Of a DNA stretch of 64,000 nucleotides, positions 36,872 through 45,125 are shown in pieces. The notes beneath the pieces are model-generated. The model was not told where the DNA came from, made no database searches, and saw only the letters and a list, made by a program, of their open reading frames with translations. This DNA comes from Nakamurella multipartita DSM 44233. GTDB lineage: Bacteria > Actinomycetota > Actinomycetes > Mycobacteriales > Nakamurellaceae. The position numbers and the translations under genes were made by a program. Position 1 is the stretch's first letter. Every line of letters starts with the position of its first letter. Location: assembly GCF_000024365.1 (NCBI RefSeq), contig NC_013235.1, positions 1,116,001 through 1,180,000 on the forward strand, given 5' to 3'.

Positions 36872-36901
36872 ATCGGTCCAGTTAGGTCCAACTGGACCGA
36901 T
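36872..36901. promoter_or_regulatory. Perfect inverted repeat upstream of the MocR gene
   Basis: ATCGGTCCAGTT (36872-36883), a 6-base spacer and AACTGGACCGAT (36890-36901) form a perfect palindrome. Two direct GGTCCA copies (36875 and 36885) are exactly 10 bp apart, placing them on the same face of the helix; such direct-plus-inverted arrangements are common in MocR operators. It lies 24 bases after the tctC stop, so a terminator role is an alternative. Confidence 0.5.
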
Positions 36902-37110
36902 CTCGCGCGGCCAGCAGGTCGGCCCGGCCGCGGATCGCGTCCCGGTCGTCCAGCGCTGCGAGATCGCTAGGCTGCCAGAATCTCTCTGCCTTTCGGCGGG
37001 AAGACTCGCGGTAGTGGGACCAGCGTCGGCGTAATGAGTTCGTCGTCATGCCCTCCATCGTGTGGAGGACTGGCTATGAATGAAAGGGCCAGCCGCGGCA
37101 TACTGGCCTG

Positions 37111-38571
37111 ATGAGTACCCATCTGCTGTCGGCCGGCCGCCTGGCCCGGGACCTGGCCGACTGGCGCGACGACGGGCAGCGGCCGCGGCCGGCCTTCCGG
37201 GCGTTGGCCGAACGGATCAGCGTGCTGGCCCAGGACGGCCGGCTGCCCACCGGCAGCGGGTTGCCGGGGGAGCGCGAGCTGGCCACCGCCCTGCAGGTCA
37301 GCCGGACCACGGTGACCGCCGCCTACGCGCTGCTGCGGGAACGGGGCTACCTGGACTCCCGGCAGGGCGCGCGGAGCACCGTGATGCTGCCGGTCACGCA
37401 GGCGGCCGGCTCCGCGGTCGGGTACCGGTTCGGGGTGATGAACGATCCGGACGACGCCGTGATCGACCTGTCCTATGCGGCACCGCCCGCGTTGCCGGCG
37501 GTCGGCGTGGCCTACCGGGAGGCGCTGGCGTCGATGCCCGAGCAGCTGGCCGGGCACGGATTGGGCGTGTTCGGCATCCGGCGGTTGCGCCAGGCGGTCG
37601 CCGACCGCTACACCGCCCGCGGAGTGCCCACCCGTCCGGACCAGATCCTGATCACCCACGGCGCGCAGCAGGCGATGTCGTTGGTCGTCGCGGTGCTCAC
37701 CGCCCCCGGCGACCGGGTGCTGATCGAACATCCGACCTACCCGCACGTGCTCGAATCGATCGCCGCGGCCGGCGGGCGGGCGGCCCCGGTGCCGCTGCTC
37801 ACCGACGAGGGCGCCGCCGGGTGGGACCTGGAGGGGTTGCGCGCGGCCGTCCGGCAGTTGGCTCCGAGCCTGGCCTACCTGGTGGTCGACCACCACAACC
37901 CGACCGGGTTGACGCTGGGCGAGGCCGGGCGGCGCGAGCTGGCCGGGATCGCCCGGGCCGGCCGGATGACCCTGGTGGTGGACGAGTCGATGGCCGAGAT
38001 CGTGCTCGACGGCGAGCGGATGCCGCCGATGGCCGCATTCGGGCCGGCGATCAGCATCGGCAGCGCCTCGAAGCTGTTCTGGGGCGGCCTGCGGGTCGGC
38101 TGGGTGCGGGCGGACGAGGCGACGATCACCCGGCTGGCCACCGCCCGCGCGCCCCTGGATCTGGGCGTGCCGCCGTTGGAGCAGCTGGCCGTCGCGCTGC
38201 TACTGGAGCAGGCCGACCCGCTGATCGCCGAACGCACCGCACAGCTCCGCGGCCGGCGGGCGGCGTTGACCGACGCGTTGCGCGCGCAGCTGCCGGACTG
38301 GCGCTGGCTGCCCGGCGTCGGGGGGATGTCGCTGTGGGTGCAACTGCCGCGCCCGGTGTCCTCCCGGCTCAGCGCGGTCGCGGTGGAGTTCGGGGTGGTG
38401 ACCACCGCCGGCCCGCGGTTCGGCATCAACGGCGCGTTCGAACAGTGGGCCCGGCTGCCCTACGTGCACGAACCGGACCGGCTGCGGGCCGCCGTGGCCG
38501 GCCTGGCCGGCGCCTACCGGGCCGTCACCGCCGGCGCCGGCGTCCGGCCCGAGCCCTCGGTGATGGTCTGA
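37111..38571 (+). CDS. MocR-type regulator (GntR DNA-binding domain fused to aminotransferase-like domain)
   Basis: The 486-residue fusion has a GntR winged helix at about 20-90 (LPGERELATALQVSRTTVTAAYALLRERG) and a fold-type I aminotransferase domain with the PLP lysine Lys321 in SASKLFWGGLRVGW and the ITHGAQQAMSLV stretch. MocR proteins sense PLP or amino compounds and control few genes, usually neighbours. The upstream gap holds a 30-bp palindrome. A CATACT -10-like element ends 6 bases before the ATG, so the message may be leaderless. No obvious target is adjacent; tctC or the gene itself is possible. Confidence 0.9.
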   Translation: MSTHLLSAGRLARDLADWRDDGQRPRPAFRALAERISVLAQDGRLPTGSGLPGERELATALQVSRTTVTAAYALLRERGYLDSRQGARSTVMLPVTQAAGSAVGYRFGVMNDPDDAVIDLSYAAPPALPAVGVAYREALASMPEQLAGHGLGVFGIRRLRQAVADRYTARGVPTRPDQILITHGAQQAMSLVVAVLTAPGDRVLIEHPTYPHVLESIAAAGGRAAPVPLLTDEGAAGWDLEGLRAAVRQLAPSLAYLVVDHHNPTGLTLGEAGRRELAGIARAGRMTLVVDESMAEIVLDGERMPPMAAFGPAISIGSASKLFWGGLRVGWVRADEATITRLATARAPLDLGVPPLEQLAVALLLEQADPLIAERTAQLRGRRAALTDALRAQLPDWRWLPGVGGMSLWVQLPRPVSSRLSAVAVEFGVVTTAGPRFGINGAFEQWARLPYVHEPDRLRAAVAGLAGAYRAVTAGAGVRPEPSVMV

Positions 38572-38589
38572 CCGGGCGGGCGGGGAGGA

Positions 38590-39021
38590 TCAGCCGGAGG
38601 AGATGTAGTCCATCAGCTGATCGTGCTCGGTCTGCAACTCGTCGACCCGATGTTTGACCACATCGCCGATCGAGACGATGCCGGCCAGCTTTCCGTCCAC
38701 CACCACCGGCATGTGCCGAAAGCGTTTGTCGGTCATGGTGATGGCCAGGGAACGCAATTCGTCCTCGGGTTCGCAGGTCAACACCTCCGCGGTCATGATC
38801 TGCCGGACGGTGGCGGTGAGCACCGCCGGCCCCATCGTGGCCAGCGCCCCGACCACGTCCCGCTCGCTCAGGATCCCGCTGATCGACGCATCGTCGGCGC
38901 TGACCACGACGGCCCCGATCCGGCGTTCGTGCAGCGTGGCGACGGCGTCGGCGACGCTGGCGTCCGGGTCGATCGTGGCGACCGCGCTGCCCTTTCGGTT
39001 CAGAATGTCCTTCACCCGCAT
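38590..39021 (-). CDS. Tandem CBS-domain protein
   Basis: The 143-residue protein consists of two CBS motifs (about residues 5-60 with SVADAVATLHERRIGAVVVS and 72-128 with FRHMPVVVDGKLAGIVSIGDVV) and a short C-terminal helix. Stand-alone CBS pairs bind adenine nucleotides and often act as energy or stress sensors. GGGAGCG precedes the ATG at 39021. It converges with the MocR gene (18 bases between stops) and is divergent from a LysR gene. Confidence 0.9.
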   Translation of the reverse strand: MRVKDILNRKGSAVATIDPDASVADAVATLHERRIGAVVVSADDASISGILSERDVVGALATMGPAVLTATVRQIMTAEVLTCEPEDELRSLAITMTDKRFRHMPVVVDGKLAGIVSIGDVVKHRVDELQTEHDQLMDYISSG

Positions 39022-39297
39022 GTGCGCTCCCGCAATTCTCGGTTTCAACGGCGGCGTGTCATCGAAATTCTGATGAGACCGCCGAGCTTAGTCCGTCGAT
39101 CCGAATAATTGCCTGATCAACGGCTCATCGTGTATTCGAGCGCGCAGCGGGGGACAATTGCGCACAGGGCGCGGCAGAATTCAACAGAGTTCGACAATGC
39201 CGCGGCAGCGGACGGGGCGAGGGGCCGGAACGACGGTGGGCGGCGGGCCGTCGGCCCGGCGTTCGATCGCGGGGGCCCGATCCGTCATCCTGATCCG

Positions 39298-40209
39298 ATG
39301 GAGCTGCGCAGTCTGGAGTACTTCGTCGCGGTGGCCGAAGAGCTCTCGTTCACCCGGGCCGCCCAGCGCTGCTACGTCACGCAGCCGACGATCAGCGCGC
39401 AGGTGCAGGCCCTGGAGCGGGAGGTCGGCGAGTCACTGTTCGACCGGACGCCCCGCGGGATCGTGCTCACCGACGGCGGACGCACCTTACTGCCCTACGC
39501 CCGTCGTTGCCTGGCTGCCGTGGCGGACGCCAAGGCCGAGTTCTCGGCCCGGGCCGGCCTGCTGCGCGGTGCGCTGCACGTCGGGACCGGCGGCGGGATC
39601 GAGCACACCACGGTGCCGACCCTGCTCGGCCGGATGCGCCAGCGCCATCCGGGCATCGACATCCACGTGACCGAGGCGACCAGCGCGCCCCTGCTGGACA
39701 TGGTGCTGCAGGGCCGCCTCAACGCCGCGGTGATCGCCCGCCCGGCGGAGCCGCTGCCGGCGGCCATCACCGCCTCGGCGATGTTCACCGACCGGCTGGT
39801 GGCGGTCTTCGACCCCGACGCGATACCGCTGCCCGGTGACCCGGTCCCGCTCGGCGCCCTGGCCGGCCAGCCGATCATCACCTACCCGCGGACCAGCGGG
39901 CTGCGCGCCCGGCTGGAGGACGTGGCGACCGAGATCGGCGTGACGCTGACGGTCAACTACGTCGCCAACGACGTCCGGCTGCAGCTGGCCTTCGCCCGGG
40001 AGGGGGTCGGGGTGGCGATCAGCGCCGGGTCGGACCCGGCCCTGAGCGACCTCGCCGGCCTGACCCGGCGGTCGATCTCGCCCTCGATCGGGTTCGACAA
40101 GATCCTCATCTGGCGCAACGACCTCACGCCGTGCGCGCCGCTCCGGGCGTTCCTGCAGCTGTGGCGGGAGTTTCGAGACGTCGACGAGGAGGGCGAGAAG
40201 ACCGCCTGA
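39298..40209 (+). CDS. LysR-family transcriptional regulator
   Basis: The 303-residue protein opens with a textbook LysR domain (MELRSLEYFVAVAEELSFTR, then AAQRCYVTQPTISAQVQALE), followed by a substrate-binding domain. ATG 39298 is the family start; the open frame runs 63 codons further upstream. It is separated by 276 bases from the divergent CBS gene; that gap has an AT-richer patch around 39090-39110 but no clear promoter. Its target is unknown; the CBS gene or itself are the nearest options. It converges on a hydrolase gene 13 bases away. Confidence 0.88.
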   Translation: MELRSLEYFVAVAEELSFTRAAQRCYVTQPTISAQVQALEREVGESLFDRTPRGIVLTDGGRTLLPYARRCLAAVADAKAEFSARAGLLRGALHVGTGGGIEHTTVPTLLGRMRQRHPGIDIHVTEATSAPLLDMVLQGRLNAAVIARPAEPLPAAITASAMFTDRLVAVFDPDAIPLPGDPVPLGALAGQPIITYPRTSGLRARLEDVATEIGVTLTVNYVANDVRLQLAFAREGVGVAISAGSDPALSDLAGLTRRSISPSIGFDKILIWRNDLTPCAPLRAFLQLWREFRDVDEEGEKTA

Positions 40210-40222
40210 CCCGGGCCGCCGG

Positions 40223-41047
40223 TCAGGACCGGATGAACTCGAGCAGGTCGGCGTTGATCACGTCGGCGTGCGTGGTCGGCATGCCGTGCGGGTAGCCGGG
40301 ATAGGTCTTGAGCGTTCCGTTCGGCAGCAGTGCGGCCGACAGCGGGCCGGAATCGGCGTAGGGCACGACCTGGTCGTCGTCACCGTGCATCACCAGCACC
40401 GGGATCTGCACCGCGCGCAGGTCCTCGGTGAAATCGGTCTGGGAGAACGCCACCACCCCGTCGTAGTGGGCCTTGGCCCCGCCCATCATGCCCTGCCGCC
40501 ACCAGTTGGCGATGATGCCCGGATCCGGTTCGACCCCGTCCCGGTTGTAGCCGTAGAACGGGCCCGACGGGAACGACCAGAACAGGGACGCCCGGTTGGT
40601 CGCGACCTGCTCCTGCAGCCCGTCGAAGAACGACTTGGGCAGCCCGCCCGGGTTGCTCTCGGTCTGCACCATGATCGGCGGCACCGCGGCGATCAGCACG
40701 GCCTTGGCCGCCCGCTCGACGCCGTGCCGGGCCAGGTAGTGGATGACCTCGCCGCCGCCGGTGGAATGGCCGACGTGCACCGCGTCGTGCAGATCCAGAT
40801 GATTGACCACCGCGGCGAGATCATCGGCGTAGTGGTCCATGTCGTGGCCGTCGGCGACCTGCTCGGAGCGGCCGTGACCGCGCCGGTCGTGGGCCACGAC
40901 GCGGAAGCCGTGGCCCAGGAAGAACATCAGCTGGGTGTCCCAGTCGTCCGCGGACAGCGGCCAGCCGTGGCTGAACACGATGGGCTGGCCCGATCCCCAG
41001 TCCTTGTAGTAGATCTCGACACCGTCAGCGGTGAGCACAGTGGGCAT
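40223..41047 (-). CDS. Non-heme haloperoxidase/arylesterase-type alpha/beta hydrolase
   Basis: A 274-residue enzyme close to cofactor-free chloroperoxidases. It has FSHGWPLSADDW (25-36), DRRGHGRS (54-61), the nucleophile Ser95 in GHSTGGGE, an acidic cluster HGDDDQ (221-226) and His254 in YPHGMP. These enzymes act as esterases or perhydrolases. AAGGAG precedes ATG 41047. It lies immediately downstream of the end of the right eCIS operon on the same strand but is separated by a 161-base gap with a hairpin, so it is probably a separate gene. Confidence 0.92.
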   Translation of the reverse strand: MPTVLTADGVEIYYKDWGSGQPIVFSHGWPLSADDWDTQLMFFLGHGFRVVAHDRRGHGRSEQVADGHDMDHYADDLAAVVNHLDLHDAVHVGHSTGGGEVIHYLARHGVERAAKAVLIAAVPPIMVQTESNPGGLPKSFFDGLQEQVATNRASLFWSFPSGPFYGYNRDGVEPDPGIIANWWRQGMMGGAKAHYDGVVAFSQTDFTEDLRAVQIPVLVMHGDDDQVVPYADSGPLSAALLPNGTLKTYPGYPHGMPTTHADVINADLLEFIRS

Positions 41048-41188
41048 GTCGCAGCTCCTTGGTCGGATGGCCGGCGGGTCGCCGAAAACCGTTCCCCGGC
41101 GCGAGATTACCGGCCGGCGGCGGCCCTGCCCAGGCCGTCGGGAACCGCGCCCGAGGATCCGGCATCGCAATCTCCGATGGGGGCATCG

Positions 41189-41209
41189 GGCCGGGCTATC
41201 GCCCCGGCC
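41189..41209 (-). terminator. Possible terminator at the end of the right eCIS operon
   Basis: GGCCGGG (41189-41195) and CCCGGCC (41203-41209) form a 7-bp GC hairpin at the stop codon of the last operon gene. It is weak, with no T tract. Confidence 0.4.
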
Positions 41210-41928
41210 TACTGCATCATGATCAGCAGGACGATCAGCACGATCGCGACCAGCGCCATCACCCCGGCGACCACCCACCACCAGTCGAAGCCGGGCGCGG
41301 GCACCGGCTCGGGTTCGGGGTCCGGCTCGAAGACGATGATCGGCTCGGGTTCGGGCTGCGGCTCGGGCTCGGGAATGTCGACCGGATGCAGCGACAACGC
41401 GCAGCGCACGCAGATCTCGGCGGACGGCGCGTTCGGTTCCGCGCAGTGCGGGCAGATCAGCGACGCGGTGGCCGCGCGCCCGACCGTGCCGGGCAGCCGG
41501 CGCAACGACGCGCCGGACTCCTCGCCATCCGGGGCGATCACCGTGCCCTTGGCCCAGAACAGCGGGAAGTCGCAGGTGCGGCAGAAATCGTCGGCCGAGC
41601 GGCGGGCCATGTTCACCGTGGCCAGCTGCCCGCACTCCGGGCAGGTGACCACGTCGGTGGCGCCGGAGGTGCGGCGGTCGGGTAGTTCAGTGGCCGGCGG
41701 GGGCTGGTACCCGCGGACGAGTTGGGGCGACTCGTCGACGACGATCGGCCAGCCGCCCGCCCCCGCCGGGCCGGCGCCGGCCGGGACCGGCCCGGTCAGC
41801 ACGGCGGTGCGCTCCGGATCGGCGGCCCCGGGGGGCTGCAGCCGCGGGGATGCCGGGCCCGGGGATGCCGGGCCCGGGGATGCCGGCCGGGGGGATGTCG
41901 GCCCCGGGGGTGTCGGCTCGGTCGTCAT
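41209..41928 (-). CDS. Tail-anchored double zinc-ribbon protein of the eCIS operon
   Basis: The 239-residue protein begins with a Pro/Ser/Ala repeat (GPASP units at residues 19-28, from a 15-bp DNA repeat). It then has two C4 zinc ribbons, Cys96/99/116/119 and Cys159/162/173/176, a Pro-Glu repeat (185-209) and one C-terminal membrane helix (216-238) with almost nothing after it. The predicted topology is therefore cytoplasmic with a C-terminal anchor. Its start overlaps the tail protein I stop by four bases, so it is part of the injection-system operon. A plausible role is to tether the baseplate end to the membrane; this is inference. Confidence 0.75.
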   Translation of the reverse strand: MTTEPTPPGPTSPRPASPGPASPGPASPRLQPPGAADPERTAVLTGPVPAGAGPAGAGGWPIVVDESPQLVRGYQPPPATELPDRRTSGATDVVTCPECGQLATVNMARRSADDFCRTCDFPLFWAKGTVIAPDGEESGASLRRLPGTVGRAATASLICPHCAEPNAPSAEICVRCALSLHPVDIPEPEPQPEPEPIIVFEPDPEPEPVPAPGFDWWWVVAGVMALVAIVLIVLLIMMQ

Positions 41929-42716
41929 CGGTCGTCCTCCACGGTTGACAGGGCGCGCCGGCCGGCGACCCACAACTCCACCCGCACATGCGCGGGCACT
42001 TCGTCGCGCAGCAGGGCGATGAACTCCTGGTCGGTCAGGTGACCGGTGCTGCGCACCTCGATGCGCACCCAGGCCACGTCCCGCGGTGCGTCGCCCTCCC
42101 GCCACACCCCACCGCCGTCATCGATGGTGGCCGGCCCGCCGGAGAGCATCTGGACGAACTCGCGCAGCCCGTCGACGGTGCCGCGGCGGGCCAGCGAGCG
42201 GGCCGAGGAGCGCACGATCAGCCGTTGCAGGTCCTCGGGCAGCGAGGCGTCCACCGAATCGACGCCGATCCACCCGGCCAGCGCCTGCAGCATCGGCACC
42301 GGGGTGACCGTCGCGTCGGCGACGTGCTCGACCAGATCGGCGTCGTCCAGCAGCGTGGAGGCCAGCTCCTGGAAGATCCCCACGAAGCGCACGAAGAAGT
42401 CCTGCTCGGCCATGCCCACCGGGAGCTGGTCGACCAGCCACCGCGGGTGCCGCGGCGGGCGACCGACCCGCAGGCCCCGGCGCACCGGTGCCCCGGACGG
42501 GGCGGCGGGCACCCCGACCACCGGATGCACGTGCAGGGCCAGCGCCCCGCCGGTGGCCGCGGTGGTCACCGTGGGGGCGTCGGCCGGCACCGACGCCGGA
42601 CCCGGGTCAGCCGGCGTCGTCGTCATTGCTGTCGGTGTTGCTGTCGGTGTCCCTTTCGGAGGTTCCGGCGGGTCGTGGTCGCCCTCGGCGACCGGTCCGG
42701 GGGTCTCGTCGGTCAT
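41925..42716 (-). CDS. Phage tail protein I-like baseplate protein (Afp12 position)
   Basis: The 263-residue protein has a Pro/Thr/Ala-rich N-terminal 80 residues, then the tail protein I domain (about 85-255): WLVDQLPVGMAEQDFFVRFVG, FQELASTLLDDADLVEHV and RGTVDGLREFVQML. In P2-like tails and eCIS this protein joins baseplate J to form the wedge. It overlaps both neighbours by four bases. Confidence 0.85.
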   Translation of the reverse strand: MTDETPGPVAEGDHDPPEPPKGTPTATPTAMTTTPADPGPASVPADAPTVTTAATGGALALHVHPVVGVPAAPSGAPVRRGLRVGRPPRHPRWLVDQLPVGMAEQDFFVRFVGIFQELASTLLDDADLVEHVADATVTPVPMLQALAGWIGVDSVDASLPEDLQRLIVRSSARSLARRGTVDGLREFVQMLSGGPATIDDGGGVWREGDAPRDVAWVRIEVRSTGHLTDQEFIALLRDEVPAHVRVELWVAGRRALSTVEDDR

Positions 42717-44674
42717 CGCACGACGACCCGGTGGTTCCCGGACAGGAACAGCGAGTGCCGGTCCAGCCGGATGACGTCGCGGCCGGAGCCGACCCGCTGA
42801 CGGGTGCGCAGGTCGAACTCGAACAGCTGCACCTCATCGACCCGCTCGACCCCCTCGACGGTCTCCAGTAGTTGGGCGATGGCGGCCGCGTTCAGGTCGA
42901 CGTCGAACAACCAGCCGGCCCCGTCCGCGCCGCCGGTCAGCGGATTGATGTAGCGGGTCAGCTCGTCGATGGCCCGCTGGCGGACCAGGGCCAGCGGCCG
43001 TCCGGGCGGCGCGTGGACCAGCGCGGCCACCGACACCCCCTGGTAGTACGGGGTTCCCACCTCGATGGCGGTGCCGACGATGCGGTGCCGGTCCAGGTGA
43101 TCGGTAATCGTGCGCATCAGCGGGGCGGCCAGCGCGTAGTCGTCGAGCTGCTGCGCCTTGGGATCGGTGCGCACGGCCGGCACCACCAGCAGCCGCACCG
43201 GGCCCCGCCCGGTCGCCGACGGCAGGCAGCGGGCCCGGGCTACCTCGACCGAGGACTCCAGCGCCAGCCGCTCGAAATCGCCGGCGGTGACGGCGCGTTG
43301 GCCGGTGCGCAGGGTCATCGGGCCGCGGGCCTTGGCCTCGGCCACGGTCTCCGCGTCGACCCCACCGGTGGCCGCCCGCAGGTTCACGCAGCCGGACACG
43401 AACGGCACCGACGTACGCATCGCGGTGAGCGTCCGGGCCCCCACGTTGCCGGCCGCCCCGCCGCCGAAACGGTAGCCGGTGACGGCGATCTCGGCACCGT
43501 CCCGGGGGATCATGCCGTGCTGGCGGACCGATCCGTCGGCGTACCGGATCCGCGGCCCGAACCGGACCTCGCCGGAGGCGGAATCCCAGACGAAGTGCCG
43601 GTCGCCCGGCCCGGACCGGGAGAAGTCCTCCACCTCGGTCCATTCCACCGACCCGCCGGTGTCGGTCACCCGCACGCCTTCGCCGGCGCGGCGGGGCAGG
43701 ATCGGCGGGAAGCTGACCCGGTACTCCTGGCCCGGGCTGCCGTCGGAACGCCCGAGGACCTCCGCGGGCGATGGCGAGGCGTGCTCGGCCCGCACGGTCG
43801 CCCCGATGGCCTCCGCGCGCAGGTCGTCGATCCGCGGCGCCTCCTGGTAGGTGGGCTGGCCGGCCCGGGCCGGGATCAGCCGCACCCGCAACCAGTAGGA
43901 GCTGGTCTCGCCCAGGGTCAGCGACTCGTGCTCGCCGGGCACGAGCAGCACGATCTCGCCGGAGCGGTTGAGCCCGCCGGTGGTGTCGGTGAACACGTCC
44001 ACCGCGATCCAGGCCTCGCCGTTCCACACCTCCCAGGCCAGCGGTGGACGCTGCGGGTCCACCCCGATGCCCTTGGCGACCGCCGAGACGAACAGCCGGA
44101 TGGCCATCCCGGCCAGCGACCGGGCGAAACCGAGCAGCAGCGCGTCGCCCGGCACGAGGGCTCCGGTCCGGTCGACCGTGCTGAAGCAGGTCACCGACGA
44201 GCCCTCGTAGCGCAGATCGTCGATCACGTCGGTGAGCCGTTCGGTCCGCGCGTCGGTGGTGATCGCGGCGACCAGCTCGGGCGGCCGGATGTCCAGCCGG
44301 TCCACCGTGGTGAACACGATCGCCCGTTCGGCCATGGTGTCCCGGGCGGTGGTGATCTGGGTGCCCTCGGGCACGGTGACCACCGCGTCCTGGGCCGCGG
44401 ACAGCCAGAACGTGACGTCCGCCCGGGCCACCGATGGCGGGAAGGGGTCGATCCCGACCAGGTTCAGAAAGTGCACGTACAGCCGGTCCGGCACCTGATT
44501 GACCCGGTACAGCACCATCTCGCTCATCCAGGCGAACAGCTCGATGAGGGCGACCCCGGGGTCGGACAGGTTGTGGTTGGTCCATTCCGGCGTGTACCGG
44601 GGGATCAGCCGTTTGGCCTCGTCGACGATGTCCTGGAAGGTACGGTCGTCCAGATTCGGTGCGGGCAGCGCCAT
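42713..44674 (-). CDS. Baseplate assembly protein J-like (Afp11)
   Basis: A 653-residue wedge protein of the putative baseplate assembly family. The N-terminus (LDDRTFQDIVDEAKRLIP, TPEWTNHNLSDPGVALIELF) and the C-terminal RAVTAGDFERLALE ... VARARCLP region are diagnostic for eCIS/T4-gp6-like proteins. With gp25 and tail protein I it builds the ring around the spike whose opening triggers contraction. It is separated from gp25 by one base. Confidence 0.92.
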   Translation of the reverse strand: MALPAPNLDDRTFQDIVDEAKRLIPRYTPEWTNHNLSDPGVALIELFAWMSEMVLYRVNQVPDRLYVHFLNLVGIDPFPPSVARADVTFWLSAAQDAVVTVPEGTQITTARDTMAERAIVFTTVDRLDIRPPELVAAITTDARTERLTDVIDDLRYEGSSVTCFSTVDRTGALVPGDALLLGFARSLAGMAIRLFVSAVAKGIGVDPQRPPLAWEVWNGEAWIAVDVFTDTTGGLNRSGEIVLLVPGEHESLTLGETSSYWLRVRLIPARAGQPTYQEAPRIDDLRAEAIGATVRAEHASPSPAEVLGRSDGSPGQEYRVSFPPILPRRAGEGVRVTDTGGSVEWTEVEDFSRSGPGDRHFVWDSASGEVRFGPRIRYADGSVRQHGMIPRDGAEIAVTGYRFGGGAAGNVGARTLTAMRTSVPFVSGCVNLRAATGGVDAETVAEAKARGPMTLRTGQRAVTAGDFERLALESSVEVARARCLPSATGRGPVRLLVVPAVRTDPKAQQLDDYALAAPLMRTITDHLDRHRIVGTAIEVGTPYYQGVSVAALVHAPPGRPLALVRQRAIDELTRYINPLTGGADGAGWLFDVDLNAAAIAQLLETVEGVERVDEVQLFEFDLRTRQRVGSGRDVIRLDRHSLFLSGNHRVVVR

Positions 44675-44675
44675 C

Positions 44676-45125
44676 TCAGCCCTCCTCGTGCGGGATCACG
44701 TAGAACGGGAACACCAGGTTCCGTCGGTCGTTGGTCGCCTTGATCCGGTACCCGATGCTGATGGTGACCAGCGTCGGATCCCGCGGGTCGGGCACCGGGT
44801 CGACGCGTTCGACCTCGACCCGCGGTTCCCACTGCACCAGGGCGTCGCGCACCGCCTGGGCCATCAGGCCGAGCACGTTGGCGGTCACCGGTTCGAACAG
44901 CAGATCCCAGATGCGGCAGCCGAACTGCGATCTCATCACCCGCTCACCCGGGGCGGTGGTCAGCACCAGCCGCATCGCCGCGTCCAGGTCGGCGGCGCCG
45001 TCGGTCAGCCGGATCGATCCGGTGTGATCCACCTGCAGCGGCCAGAAGAAGCCGCGGCCGACGAAGGAGGCTTCGGGGCGGGCCGGTTCGCGGGACATGG
45101 CGCCGGCCGGGACGATGTCGGACAT
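44676..45125 (-). CDS. gp25/GPW-family baseplate protein (Afp9)
   Basis: A 149-residue protein with the lysozyme-like gp25 fold: FFWPLQVDHTGSIRLTDG, LTTAPGERVMRSQFGCRIWD and, near the C-terminus, VTISIGYRIKATNDRRNLVFPFYV. The E-R pair of the EPR-like motif (PGERVMR) is kept. It starts sheath assembly at the baseplate. Its ATG shares the A of the VgrG stop codon (TGATG), so the two are coupled. Confidence 0.93.
   Translation of the reverse strand: MSDIVPAGAMSREPARPEASFVGRGFFWPLQVDHTGSIRLTDGAADLDAAMRLVLTTAPGERVMRSQFGCRIWDLLFEPVTANVLGLMAQAVRDALVQWEPRVEVERVDPVPDPRDPTLVTISIGYRIKATNDRRNLVFPFYVIPHEEG

Noticed and set aside
36967-37896. 309-codon minus-strand open frame across the MocR start
   Set aside because: There is no similarity, the composition is skewed, and it overlaps the conserved GntR domain of the MocR gene.
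41184-41209. Sequence CATCGGGCCGGGCTATCGCCCC considered as a fourth copy of the eCIS palindrome
   Set aside because: It shares half-site letters but the arms are out of register and interrupted; it fits better as a small hairpin at the operon end.
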